10,710 bases of DNA, from the NCBI GenBank assembly GCA_002346425.1, contig DDZS01000062.1:21467-32176 (forward strand). Reading direction: 5' to 3'. The notes under the pieces were generated by a model. The model saw nothing but the letters and a program-made list of their open reading frames with translations, had not been told where the DNA came from and did not search any database. This document shows, in pieces, positions 1 through 7,314 of the stretch; positions within the stretch are counted from its first letter, which is position 1, and every line of letters begins with the position of its first letter. Both the position numbers and the translations under genes were made by a program. The DNA comes from Alphaproteobacteria bacterium UBA3002 (GTDB taxonomy: Bacteria; Pseudomonadota; Alphaproteobacteria; Rickettsiales; UBA3002).

Positions 1-62
1 CCTCTCGGCGGCTCATGGCTGGCGCGCACGTGCTGTGCGCGGTTCTTCGTGTCGATAGTGAA
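1..62 (-). repeat. Structured dispersed repeat, copy D (cut by window edge)
   Basis: Read on the minus strand this is the 5' half of the same element found at 7315-7441, 6806-6930 and 4462-4600. It shares with the 7315-7441 copy the block around ACGAAGAA, then a perfect 7-bp hairpin (arms 41-35 and 29-23, loop AGCAC), then GCCAGCCATGAGC. The stem differs from the 7315-7441 copy by a paired change (C-G for A-T), so pairing is kept. The remaining 3' part would lie left of base 1. It sits just downstream of the minus-strand operon that ends at base 80. Confidence 0.7.
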
Positions 63-79
63 TTCTTTGTATCGTTGCG

Positions 80-736
80 CTAGTTTAGTTTGGCGCGGAA
101 GGTGTTGAATTGTTGTAAGAAGACGGGGATGGCGGGGCTGTCGCAGGGGGTGCGGTGGTAAAACAGTTCGAAGGAACCGTAGGCGGCGGAGAAGATTTGG
201 TTGGCGAGTGCCTCGGTATCGGGTTGGCGGGCGAGGTGGTCGCGTAAGGCGCGTTCCCATTGCTGGACCTCTTCGCGGGAGATATGGCCGCATTGATGTA
301 GCAAAAACACGCCGACCAGGGCGTTTTCATAGCGTATTTTGAGGTTTTCGAGGTCTTCCGGCGGGGGTGTGGGATCGAACACGTCGAGCACGGCATCGGC
401 GGGGGCGCCATCTTCGAAAACATAATCTTCAATGGCTGGTTCGGTGAACTCGGTGGCATCGGGATCGGGCTGGCTGGGGCGCGTTTCCAGCGAGGCGACA
501 TGAAAACCGAGCAAGAGCAGGCCGGTGAGCGTGGAAATGACCAATGGTTGCCAGCGCTGGCGGCGGATATAGGTGGCGAGCAGGCTGGCATGGTCTTGCG
601 CGGGGTGAAGCATTAAGTCGCGTTGTAAGCGGTGATCCTGCCGGGTGAGGAGCCAGCCGGTAAGCAGGATGCCGAGGCTGAAAGCGGCGAGCGCCGCAAG
701 CAGCCACAGGCTATCCGGGCTTATTTGCCCCGACAA
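80..736 (-). CDS. Two-helix membrane protein with exported C-terminal domain, unknown function
   Basis: The 218-residue protein is not a family I recognise. Two hydrophobic segments (about residues 9-31 and 63-81) flank a basic loop (about 32-62) that should be cytoplasmic, placing the N-terminus and the long C-terminal part outside the cytoplasm. An acidic, proline-rich linker (about 86-130) leads to a helical-looking C-terminal domain with two cysteines (149 and 198) that could form a disulfide. The start is TTG at 736, supported by a GGAG five bases upstream. The first ATG, at codon 42, would remove the first membrane segment. The start overlaps the end of the lectin-like gene by 16 bases, so the two are probably translated together and may work together. 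Both have a membrane anchor, a proline/acidic linker and an exported domain with cysteines. This is the last gene of the minus-strand operon. Confidence 0.8.
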   Translation of the reverse strand: MSGQISPDSLWLLAALAAFSLGILLTGWLLTRQDHRLQRDLMLHPAQDHASLLATYIRRQRWQPLVISTLTGLLLLGFHVASLETRPSQPDPDATEFTEPAIEDYVFEDGAPADAVLDVFDPTPPPEDLENLKIRYENALVGVFLLHQCGHISREEVQQWERALRDHLARQPDTEALANQIFSAAYGSFELFYHRTPCDSPAIPVFLQQFNTFRAKLN

Positions 737-1239
737 TCCAGCTCCAGCGTGCCGCCCTGCATGGCTTTGGCTTCACGGCGGCGATCAATATCGAAGCAGC
801 GGTAATAGACGACGAGTTCTTTGCTGCATACGCCGATGGACGGGGTTTCGAAGGTGGATTCTTCGATCTCAATGCTACAATGCGAGAGGCCGTTACATTC
901 TTTCGAGACGGCGGATAAGGCGTTATTGGCGGTCGCTTTTTGCGGAATGGTGATGTTACGTCGCGCGAGCTGATCCTGACTTAAATGGCCATAGCCGCGC
1001 ACCATACGGTCGACATAGCTGTCGCAATTGCGGCCCCAGGTGGCTTCCCAGATGGTGATTTGGTAATTGGCGTCGATACGGCTGCGCATGTCGTCGCTGA
1101 TGCTTGGTTGGGGCGCGGGGGCGGTTGGCTCGGGCACTGGTTCCGGGTCAAAATCGATCAAACCCAACACGTAAAAGAGCAAGGTCAACGTGACGATGAT
1201 GATGGCGAGGATGGTCAGGTGAAGTTTGGTATTACGCAT
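721..1239 (-). CDS. Membrane-anchored SUEL-type (rhamnose/galactose-binding) lectin-like protein
   Basis: The 172-residue protein has a short basic N-terminus, one hydrophobic segment (about 8-28), a proline-rich linker (about 31-47) and a domain at about 58-149. That domain follows the SUEL lectin pattern: ITIWEATWGRNC (residues 61-72, the I-x-I-x-x-A-x-YGR block of the family), V-x-x-x-C-N-G-x-x-x-C (111-121), and a TPSIGVCSKELVVYYRC block (132-148) equivalent to the DPCxGTxKYLxVxYxC end. Cysteines are at 72, 115, 121, 138, 148 and 169. The family's usual first cysteine near the domain start is missing. Known SUEL domains bind rhamnose or galactose and are mainly eukaryotic, so sugar binding here is inferred by analogy only. 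Charge distribution suggests the domain faces the periplasm. No clear Shine-Dalgarno is seen. The gene lies 54 bases after the 611-residue gene and overlaps the next gene by 16 bases. Confidence 0.75.
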   Translation of the reverse strand: MRNTKLHLTILAIIIVTLTLLFYVLGLIDFDPEPVPEPTAPAPQPSISDDMRSRIDANYQITIWEATWGRNCDSYVDRMVRGYGHLSQDQLARRNITIPQKATANNALSAVSKECNGLSHCSIEIEESTFETPSIGVCSKELVVYYRCFDIDRRREAKAMQGGTLELDCRGK

Positions 1240-1293
1240 GCGAGGGATATACGGGAAGCCGCGCGGAAAGGCAACCGATGCGTGTCGCGATGC

Positions 1294-3129
1294 TTAGCGG
1301 CGGAGTTCTGCCGTTTCGGTCGCGCGGGTCGGGAGGGTCGGAGCTTCCGGGGTTTCTGCCTCGGCGACACGAGAAGGGGCGGGGCCGTTCCAATTGGTGA
1401 CTAATCCTTCGCGTTGGAACATCGCCATTTTACCCGCATCTGCCTGAATGCCGTTTTCGCCATACATATTGGCGCGGAACGAGCCGCCGTGATAGCGCGC
1501 GGTTTCCCAATCTTGCGCGACTTGCGCGGTGCGGACGATGTGATCGCCTTTGGGGATGATGCCGGTAAGCGCAAAGGCGCGTTTGGAGGTTTCGACATGC
1601 AATAACGGCAGCAGATCGGCCACGGCGACGCGGTCGGTTTCGTTTTCCAAGCCTTCGCGGGTCATACCCGGGAAGATGCGGTCGCGTTGCGCAGGGCCCA
1701 AGGTGCTGACATGATCCCACAATGCGAGAACGGCTTCTTTATCGAGCGTGTGATCGGGCCGGTTTTCACCGACGCGATTGCGGGCGCGATTGGTTGGCGT
1801 ATCGGCATAGGTGGTGCTCGCGGTATTAAGCGCACGCCATGCTTCCGGCGTTAACAGGTCTTGATTCCACGTGCCATCCGGCCGTCTGGCGAGGGCGGCA
1901 GTCAACAGGTCAGACGTGGCGCGCATTTCTTCGACCATGTCTTGCGTTTTGACGATATCTAAATGTTTGTGGAATTCGGCTTTCATGCGGGGGCCAGCGG
2001 TTTGCAGCATTTCTTCAACGCCTTCATACGACGCGACACTGCCGGATTTCACATTTTCCCAGATTTTTTTGATCGTGGCATATTCTTCGTCGTTGGATAC
2101 TTCGCGGGCTTTTGGGCTATTCATGAAAGCATCGAAGCCATCCTGAATTGATGGGAAGATCGTGTTGAACGATCCTTTGGCGATGCCGATAGTGCCGTAG
2201 ACCACACCACTGGCGACTTGCCTCGGATGGGTGGTGTTAAGCACGTGGATGTTGAGTGCGCCAGCCAGACCGGCTTGGAATTTGGCTTCTTCCGCGCCAC
2301 CGAAAGCGGCGGCGTCACGCATGAAAAGATTTTCTGCGGTCGAAATTGCATTGTCGCGCGCGAATTGTTTGTTGCCGATCGGCTGATTCATTTTTTCGCG
2401 GGCTTTTTTCGCCATTTCGGTCAGCATGTCGTAATCGTCGGTGCTGTCGCCGAGCATGCGGGCTTGCATCTCGCGGTTATGGCGTTCCATTTCGGCCAGA
2501 TATTCCTGTTCGGCTTTGCTGGATTTTTCCATGACCGTTAGGCCGGTCGCGGGTTCCAATGCTTCGACAAGGGCTGGGATATTGCGGTTTGGATTTTCGT
2601 TAAGTGCGCTATCAAACGAGGTGTCGATTCGTTCCACCAATGCGTCAACGCGGCCCATGCGCGCTTCGTAATCGTCGCCACTATTATAGGCGAGTTCGTA
2701 ATACAACCGCTCGCGCAGTTCGCCGCGAATTTCGTCGCGGTATTCGCCGATGGCGTCGATGTCTTGCCGTACTTGTCCGACGAAGGCGTCGTCTTTTCCA
2801 GCCGCTGCGAAATCGGTCGCGCCAAAGGTAAGCTCGGCATTTTTATGATAGGCAATGGTGCTGGCATAAGAGACGAGCATTTCGCGCAAATCGTCGCCCT
2901 GGCCAAGGTCGAGCCGGGCCGCGGTGGGCGTAACGGTGCGGATGAATTGATCAGTGCTTAGGGCTGCAACAGTGACATTCGTGACATTGTCGGGATTGGC
3001 AATCGGTGACGCTGTTTCCGGGTCACTCACCGACACACCCGCCACCGCAGCAGCTTGCGCCGCACGCATCACACTCTCATGCGAGTAATCGCCTAGATGT
3101 TCAGGCCGACTGTCGGGGGTTATCGCCAT
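1294..3129 (-). CDS. Large soluble protein of unknown function (611 residues)
   Basis: I do not recognise this protein. It has no signal peptide and no convincing membrane helix. The composition is acidic and helical, with charged stretches that could form coiled coils (about 118-175 and 204-247). There is a mildly hydrophobic Gly/Ala patch at about 284-325 and a low-complexity Pro/Thr/Glu tail (about 583-611). No catalytic motif is obvious. The ATG at 3129 follows the stop of the upstream 403-residue gene by 14 bases with only a weak GG-containing ribosome site, which suggests coupling to that gene. It is the second gene of the minus-strand operon and precedes the lectin-like gene. A cytoplasmic or secreted-effector-like role would fit the context, but nothing in the sequence proves either. 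Confidence 0.85.
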   Translation of the reverse strand: MAITPDSRPEHLGDYSHESVMRAAQAAAVAGVSVSDPETASPIANPDNVTNVTVAALSTDQFIRTVTPTAARLDLGQGDDLREMLVSYASTIAYHKNAELTFGATDFAAAGKDDAFVGQVRQDIDAIGEYRDEIRGELRERLYYELAYNSGDDYEARMGRVDALVERIDTSFDSALNENPNRNIPALVEALEPATGLTVMEKSSKAEQEYLAEMERHNREMQARMLGDSTDDYDMLTEMAKKAREKMNQPIGNKQFARDNAISTAENLFMRDAAAFGGAEEAKFQAGLAGALNIHVLNTTHPRQVASGVVYGTIGIAKGSFNTIFPSIQDGFDAFMNSPKAREVSNDEEYATIKKIWENVKSGSVASYEGVEEMLQTAGPRMKAEFHKHLDIVKTQDMVEEMRATSDLLTAALARRPDGTWNQDLLTPEAWRALNTASTTYADTPTNRARNRVGENRPDHTLDKEAVLALWDHVSTLGPAQRDRIFPGMTREGLENETDRVAVADLLPLLHVETSKRAFALTGIIPKGDHIVRTAQVAQDWETARYHGGSFRANMYGENGIQADAGKMAMFQREGLVTNWNGPAPSRVAEAETPEAPTLPTRATETAELRR

Positions 3130-3143
3130 ATGACTTGCTACCG

Positions 3144-4355
3144 TTAGTTAACCGCTGGCCCGTTTTGCTGCGCTTGATTCTGAGCAACAGGTGTTGCAGT
3201 TGGAACTTGGAATTCTGCCGGTAAGACTGAACCAGAGGCCAGTTCAACATCGACTTTGCCTTCCGTGACTTTGCTGAAATCAGCCTTGCGGAAATTCGCG
3301 TTGGTCAGGAAAGATTCCAGATCTGTGACGGTATTCGGTGCTTGTTTGCTGTCATCAATTTGACCCAACAATGCTGCGTAGGCTTGCGGATTATTAGTTT
3401 TAATTGCATTCAGTGATTGTAGCGATTCTGTGCTTAAACCAGTGCCGGGCACTTGCTTATTGACGTTATACGCCGCGGCAATATTCGCCAACTCATCGGC
3501 GCTTAGGGCAGCGTAAAAATCAGCGGGAACCAGACTGCGTACTTCTGCGAACAGTTGTGCTTGTTGCAGGCCATTCCCCATATCGGCATAGGCTGCGGTA
3601 AGACGTGCCGCATCAGCAGTGGTGGCGGGCGGAATCGTCAGATCAGCCGCAGCAGATTTGCTGTCGATTGCTTGTTTCGTTGCGTCGGTCAGGCTGTCGA
3701 TTACGCGTTTGGTTTCGCTTTCGACATAAGCTTTCGCATTCGGGTTGTTTTTAAATTCGGTGAAATGCGCTTCGACTTTATCGCCAAGCATCGCCGGGTC
3801 AATACCGTTGCTGTTTAGCATTTGATTGAAGGCGTTACGATAGGCTGAATATTCGGTGCCAGCATAGGTGGCATCGGTACTGGCGAGTAGTTCGGTCAGC
3901 TCAGTTTTAACGCCGTTAGAAATCGATTCGCCGTCGCGGAAGCGCGCAAAGCCGTTGCTGCTATCTTTAATAATGTCGGCGATTTTAGTGGTAGTGTCGC
4001 CGGTAATACCAACGCTTTCGAGTTTAGCTTGAATGGCTTCATTCGTAGTTAAAGACTCGGCGAGGTCATTGGCGGCGGTGTGTTCCGGTTTGTCAAAAAA
4101 CGGTAAGCTGGCAATCATATTGCCAAGATAATCCATGCTTGAATTAAAGCCGCTGGCCAGACCATCTCCGGCCCAACCCATATAAGAAGTAAATGCGCGC
4201 CATGCTGATCCCAGCATGTCCAGCATACCTTTGCGAACTTCTTCTTTCGCGCCGTCGACATCCAGCTCAACACCGGCGTAATCTAACAATTGTTGAGAAC
4301 TCGGCATCCAGCCATCGAACAGGCTTTGGTTCTCGGTTTGTGTTGTCTCTGCCAT
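3144..4355 (-). CDS. Soluble protein of unknown function (403 residues), first gene of operon
   Basis: I do not recognise this protein. The N-terminal third holds an amphipathic, aromatic- and glycine-containing stretch (about 44-87) that could touch a membrane but is not a clear transmembrane helix. The middle is helical and rich in Ala, Asp, Thr and Asn (about 93-260). The tail is rich in Gln, Pro and Ala (from about 384). No catalytic motif is seen. The ATG at 4355 has GAGGA five bases upstream. By eye the gene uses more A/T-ending codons and has lower GC than the neighbouring genes, which may mean high expression or separate origin. A promoter with an 11-bp direct repeat lies directly upstream (4412-4455). 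The 611-residue gene follows after 14 bases. Confidence 0.85.
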   Translation of the reverse strand: MAETTQTENQSLFDGWMPSSQQLLDYAGVELDVDGAKEEVRKGMLDMLGSAWRAFTSYMGWAGDGLASGFNSSMDYLGNMIASLPFFDKPEHTAANDLAESLTTNEAIQAKLESVGITGDTTTKIADIIKDSSNGFARFRDGESISNGVKTELTELLASTDATYAGTEYSAYRNAFNQMLNSNGIDPAMLGDKVEAHFTEFKNNPNAKAYVESETKRVIDSLTDATKQAIDSKSAAADLTIPPATTADAARLTAAYADMGNGLQQAQLFAEVRSLVPADFYAALSADELANIAAAYNVNKQVPGTGLSTESLQSLNAIKTNNPQAYAALLGQIDDSKQAPNTVTDLESFLTNANFRKADFSKVTEGKVDVELASGSVLPAEFQVPTATPVAQNQAQQNGPAVN

Positions 4356-4411
4356 CGTCGTCCTCGCTTTCTGCGGTTTGCGTGCGAATAATTAAAATTG
4401 TATCTAATTGT

Positions 4412-4455
4412 AGGATACCAAAACTAGCGGGGAATTGTGTGACAGTTGTGTGACA
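4412..4455 (-). promoter_or_regulatory. Promoter with 11-bp direct-repeat operator, for the 403-residue operon
   Basis: Reading on the minus strand: two TGTCACACAA-type half-sites with TGTCA at 4455-4451 and 4444-4440 (11 bp apart), then 22 bases, then a TATCCT -10 at 4417-4412. A TACAAT a few bases downstream is an alternative -10. There is no good -35 hexamer. The direct repeat occupies the -35 to -50 zone, as expected for activation by an OmpR/PhoB-family regulator. TGTCAC-ACAA-CTGTCAC is close to the general Pho-box form (two TGTCA heptamers with a 4-bp spacer). The same layout occurs at three other promoters in this window. Confidence 0.6.
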
Positions 4456-4461
4456 TTTGGG

Positions 4462-4600
4462 GGCTAGTCGCTAGTGGTATGAAGGAGCATGGACAGTATG
4501 TCCGCGCCAGCCGTGAGCGTCGCGCCAGCGACTAGCCAAAGCATTTTCAGTAGAAAAATGCGGCGGCCAAGTCTGAAGCCGAAGGCGTAAGACATAAAAA
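4462..4600 (+). repeat. Structured dispersed repeat, copy A
   Basis: This copy matches 6806-6930 on the plus strand over its length, best in CGCCAGCC-N-TGAGC, ATTTTCAGTAGAAAA and GGCCAAGTCTG through AAGACATA. Hairpins: GGACA/TGTCC (4491-4503), GTCGC/GCGAC (4519-4532) and GCATTTT/AAAATGC (4541-4547 with 4555-4561, loop CAGTAGA). An 11-bp perfect inverted repeat (4462-4472 with 4527-4537) could close the first half. It competes for the same bases with the 4519-4532 hairpin. The element fills most of the gap between the 687- and 403-residue genes and is antisense to both. Confidence 0.75.
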
Positions 4601-4601
4601 A

Positions 4602-6665
4602 CTATACTTCTTTACCCAGCAGCTTTTCTACCATGCCCATGTGGTGAGTTTCGTTGGAGATGAGCAGGTTGGAAATGGCGTGGGTAAGCTCGCGCGGTTT
4701 GCTGCCGCTGCGCATGATGAGGGGTTCGATGCTTTCGGCACCTTTGTGTTTGATGCGGTTGCCCGCGTCTTTAAACAGGGCGCGCTCGCTATGCGTGGTG
4801 CCAACTTGCTCGAGTTCATGCGCGTCGGTATGGGCGAGGCCATCGAGCAAAGTGCTCATTTGCGCGTAGACATTCTGTTGGTCGGTCAGCACCTGATGAT
4901 TGGCGGCTTCGATTTCTTTGCGCGGGATGCCGGCGTAAATCAGGAAGCTTTGCGGGGTGGTGAGGGTAAGCAAGGCGCGCTCATCCGCGTCCATCTGCGG
5001 CCAGCTTTCGCGAACTTGCTCGACAGTATAAGCGGATTCGGCCTCCCATTGGCGGCGATCGGTCATGTCGACATGGCGCAGTTGCCACATCAGACGGTCG
5101 AGTTCGCGGGTGACAGTAGCATCTGGCGCAATATCGCGGCCTTTGCGGCGGACGATATGCCGTTCGCCGACCAGCATGAACAGCGCGCTGGCGTCGAGTT
5201 TGCCCTCGCGCAGGGGTTGGGCGATCTGCTTACAAACCTGATAGAGCCGCTCGCGCGAACGCTCAGGGATATCGGCGTCTTTGCCATAGGTGTCTTTTTC
5301 GTGCTGGCGGAAAATTTCTAAGATATAATTGGCGAGCGGCAAACGGTTGTCGCCATCGCTTTCTTTAACGCTCATTTTATCGGGCAACTGATAACGTTCC
5401 TGATCCGGCTTGTGATCGAGTTGCTTTTTCAGCGTATCGATCATGTCGCGGGCGGTCACGTCGCTGATCTCGGTGGTGCGGCCATCATAGACCCAGCTGG
5501 CGGCGGTGTTGATGGCACCGGACCAGGCGGCGGACGTACCGTCGCGCGCGCTTTTCATCAGGTTGGTCAGCGGGCCTTCGCCGAGATGCGCCTGTAATTT
5601 GTCGAGCTGGCCGTTGATTTCGGAATGCGCCAGTTTGGTCGCTTGTTCCATGGAAATATTGCCGTCGAATTGCTTATGGATCAGCTTGGCCTGATCAGCG
5701 ATTTTCGACCATTTGTTTTGTTCAATTTCGAGCGCGGTTTGCGCGGTGTTGAGTGCGGCCTCATTCATCGGCGCGTGTTTCAACCCATCGCGTAGGCCGA
5801 ACAGGAATTGCGGCGTAAACTGCAGCACGGCGACCGCTTGCGAGGCATATTCGGCGCGTTGCTGCGTTGATAACCGGCGGCGTTCGTTGGCGATCAGCTC
5901 GTTGGTGTCGGCGGAGACGCTATAGAGATCGGACACGTGCGAACCACCGCGATAAATATCGAGCACGGGCGCGAGGTCTTGCGCTAAATTCACGCGGTCT
6001 TTGTCATGCTGCTGGCGCATCTGCACGACGCTGGTGATGTTGGACCAGTAAGAGGCGAGGGCGGTCAGGCCAACCCCGATACCAAGCGCGACTTTGTGTT
6101 TGGCTGCCGCATCCATTGCGGCGTCTTGAATGAACGGTTTGGCGAGCGTATAGCGGTGCGCCATGATATTGGCGTTAATGCCATTCAGCATGAAACCGTA
6201 TAAAGTGCTGGCACCTTGTGCGACATAGCGCGAAATCGGGTTGTCCGGATCGAGCGGGATGACGCCTAAGAAAGACGCTTTGCCGGATTCGCGGTCGACC
6301 AGCACGCCCGGGAAGCGCGAGACTTCGTTGATGTCATAATCGCCGGTGGCTTTTTCGAGCAGGCGCTGTTTTTCGTCATCGAGCCCGAGCATTTTACCGA
6401 TGGACGAAAAGTCGCCATCTTGCACGGATTTCAATACATTAGCGGATTTTCCGTCATCGCCGGTGATGGCGTTTAGGGTTTCTTTGGAGAAGAGTTTATC
6501 GGTATCCAGATTGCCCATATCGAGCGCTTTTTGCGTGATGGCTTGCAGGGTTTTCACGTCATTGAGATCGCCCGTTTCGACAAGCGCGCGCAACGCGTCG
6601 ACCTGCGCCTGTTTATCGGCGAGGTAACCCGGCTTTTTCGGCTTTTCTGTCGTTTCTTGCGCCAT
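4602..6665 (-). CDS. Large protein of unknown function (687 residues), possible single membrane segment
   Basis: I do not recognise this protein. The N-terminal 120 residues are charged and look helical. Residues about 144-177 are mildly hydrophobic. About 191-209 (VALGIGVGLTALASYW) is the best membrane-segment candidate. The rest is a long charged helical region with a Lys/Arg- and Glu-rich second half (about 300-640) and no visible catalytic motif. There is a single cysteine (478). The ATG at 6665 is the first possible start because an in-frame stop lies two codons upstream. The nearest good ribosome site (AAGGAG) is unusually far, about 15 bases, so initiation may be weak. It is monocistronic: its own promoter lies at 6704-6747 and repeat copy A begins right after the stop. 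The shared promoter architecture links it to the 403-residue operon and the plus-strand genes. Confidence 0.85.
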   Translation of the reverse strand: MAQETTEKPKKPGYLADKQAQVDALRALVETGDLNDVKTLQAITQKALDMGNLDTDKLFSKETLNAITGDDGKSANVLKSVQDGDFSSIGKMLGLDDEKQRLLEKATGDYDINEVSRFPGVLVDRESGKASFLGVIPLDPDNPISRYVAQGASTLYGFMLNGINANIMAHRYTLAKPFIQDAAMDAAAKHKVALGIGVGLTALASYWSNITSVVQMRQQHDKDRVNLAQDLAPVLDIYRGGSHVSDLYSVSADTNELIANERRRLSTQQRAEYASQAVAVLQFTPQFLFGLRDGLKHAPMNEAALNTAQTALEIEQNKWSKIADQAKLIHKQFDGNISMEQATKLAHSEINGQLDKLQAHLGEGPLTNLMKSARDGTSAAWSGAINTAASWVYDGRTTEISDVTARDMIDTLKKQLDHKPDQERYQLPDKMSVKESDGDNRLPLANYILEIFRQHEKDTYGKDADIPERSRERLYQVCKQIAQPLREGKLDASALFMLVGERHIVRRKGRDIAPDATVTRELDRLMWQLRHVDMTDRRQWEAESAYTVEQVRESWPQMDADERALLTLTTPQSFLIYAGIPRKEIEAANHQVLTDQQNVYAQMSTLLDGLAHTDAHELEQVGTTHSERALFKDAGNRIKHKGAESIEPLIMRSGSKPRELTHAISNLLISNETHHMGMVEKLLGKEV

Positions 6666-6703
6666 GCGTTAGATACACTGCTCCTTAGAGTTTCTCACGG
6701 TTC

Positions 6704-6747
6704 AGTATAGCAAAGTGAAGGCAGGAAAGTGTGAAGGTTCTGTGACG
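6704..6747 (-). promoter_or_regulatory. Promoter with 11-bp direct-repeat operator, for the 687-residue gene
   Basis: On the minus strand: half-sites CGTCAC and CTTCAC with TCA at 6745-6743 and 6734-6732 (11 bp apart), 22 bases, then TATACT at 6709-6704. The predicted leader to the ATG at 6665 is about 30 bases. The half-sites are more degenerate than at the other promoters, but the phasing and the distance to the -10 are identical to those at 4412-4455 and 7731-7773. Confidence 0.55.
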
Positions 6748-6805
6748 TTTTGTTGGGGCTTCGGGATTTGGGATTCGGAAATAGGGAATAGAGAATCAAT
6801 GAAGT

Positions 6806-6930
6806 TATGATGGAGCGCGGTCAGTAGGCCACGCCAGCCCTGAGCCGCCGGTAGGCGCAGCCGAAGTATTTTCAGTAGAAAATACGGAGGCCAAGTCTGG
6901 AGCGTATGCGAAAGACATATAAGCTTTTTT
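6806..6930 (+). repeat. Structured dispersed repeat, copy B
   Basis: This is the plus-strand copy of the element at 4462-4600. Hairpins: GGTC/GGCC with loop AGTA (6819-6830, one G-U pair), CGCC/GGCG with loop GGTA (6846-6857), and GTATTTT/AAAATAC with loop CAGTAG (6866-6885). The last stem differs from copy A by a paired C-G to T-A change. The 3' block GGCCAAGTCTGGAGC...GCGAAAGACATA follows and ends in a run of T (6924-6931), which could terminate a plus-strand transcript. It lies in the 353-base gap 6666-7018, which otherwise holds the promoter of the 687-residue gene and the terminator of the small upstream gene. Confidence 0.75.
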
Positions 6931-6947
6931 TGGCTTACAGCCAAAAG

Positions 6948-7005
6948 AAAAAACCCGCGTCGCTCAGGTTAGAAGGAATCATGCGTGAAGGGTGTCGGCG
7001 CGGGT
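6948..7005 (-). terminator. Likely intrinsic terminator of the 68-residue gene
   Basis: On the minus strand, arms at 7005-6996 and 6962-6953 pair over 10 bp with one mismatch (outer 7 bp ACCCGCG/CGCGGGT perfect), followed by a T run (6953-6948). The loop is long (about 33 bases), so the fold is less certain than a classic terminator. It starts 13 bases after the stop of the gene ending at 7019. Confidence 0.5.
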
Positions 7006-7018
7006 ATCTGGATTGCTG

Positions 7019-7225
7019 CTAGTGCAGCGCCTCGCTGCGCGTGGGCGCGGGGCGTAATTTTAAGTGCGATGGGTGGCGCGAGGCCATCAATGCGCGAACT
7101 TCTTCCATCTGTTCGTCGGATGGGATATAGCCCGCTTCCAGCGCAGCATCGGTTAATTCCAGTAATTCGTGACCGCTTAAGCTGGCCCAGTCAATTTCGC
7201 GATAGCTCGCTGTTTCTGTCGTCAT
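7019..7225 (-). CDS. Small acidic protein of unknown function (68 residues), putative CtrA target
   Basis: The 68-residue protein is soluble and mostly helical by appearance, with an acidic middle (GHELLELTDAALEAGYIPSDEQMEEV, about residues 18-43, broken here only to name it) and a basic C-terminus. I know no family for it. The case for a real gene is its setting: ATG at 7225 preceded by AGGGAGG at eight bases, a promoter with a perfect CtrA-type box, and a likely terminator after the stop. A small protein under CtrA control would fit a cell-cycle, polarity or motility-linked role, but that is inference from the promoter alone. Confidence 0.7.
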   Translation of the reverse strand: MTTETASYREIDWASLSGHELLELTDAALEAGYIPSDEQMEEVRALMASRHPSHLKLRPAPTRSEALH

Positions 7226-7249
7226 GAGGGGTGCCTCCCTGTTATTGCT

Positions 7250-7292
7250 CTTATAGTTTGACTATACCCCCGCAAAGTTAACAAAAGGTTAA
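7250..7292 (-). promoter_or_regulatory. Promoter with CtrA-type box
   Basis: On the minus strand TTAACCTTTTGTTAAC (7292-7277) is an exact TTAA-N7-TTAA, the known binding consensus of the alphaproteobacterial cell-cycle regulator CtrA. Two -10 candidates follow: TATAGT (7266-7261) and TATAAG (7255-7250). With the second, the box sits over about -50 to -34, the usual place for CtrA activation. The leader to the ATG at 7225 is then about 20 bases. Confidence 0.6.
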
Positions 7293-7314
7293 AAATCTGA
7301 CGATTTTTTGAGAA

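Noticed and set aside
2968..2990. Two TGACATT-like motifs as another direct-repeat operator
   Set aside because: They lie inside the 611-residue gene, are 9 rather than 11 bp apart, and have no -10 at the right distance.
4641..5321. 226-residue plus-strand open frame opposite the 687-residue gene
   Set aside because: It is antisense to a longer frame with consistent composition and a promoter. The pattern is the usual antisense shadow in GC-rich DNA, with no ribosome site or promoter of its own.
6702..6944. 80-residue minus-strand open frame upstream of the 687-residue gene
   Set aside because: It reads through repeat copy B and the promoter with the direct-repeat operator, with no ribosome site. 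Non-coding function explains the region better.
6930..6951. TTTTGGCT-TAC-AGCCAAAA hairpin as a terminator
   Set aside because: The T-rich arm comes before the stem on both strands and no T run follows, so it lacks terminator form. The stronger candidate is at 6948-7005 on the minus strand.
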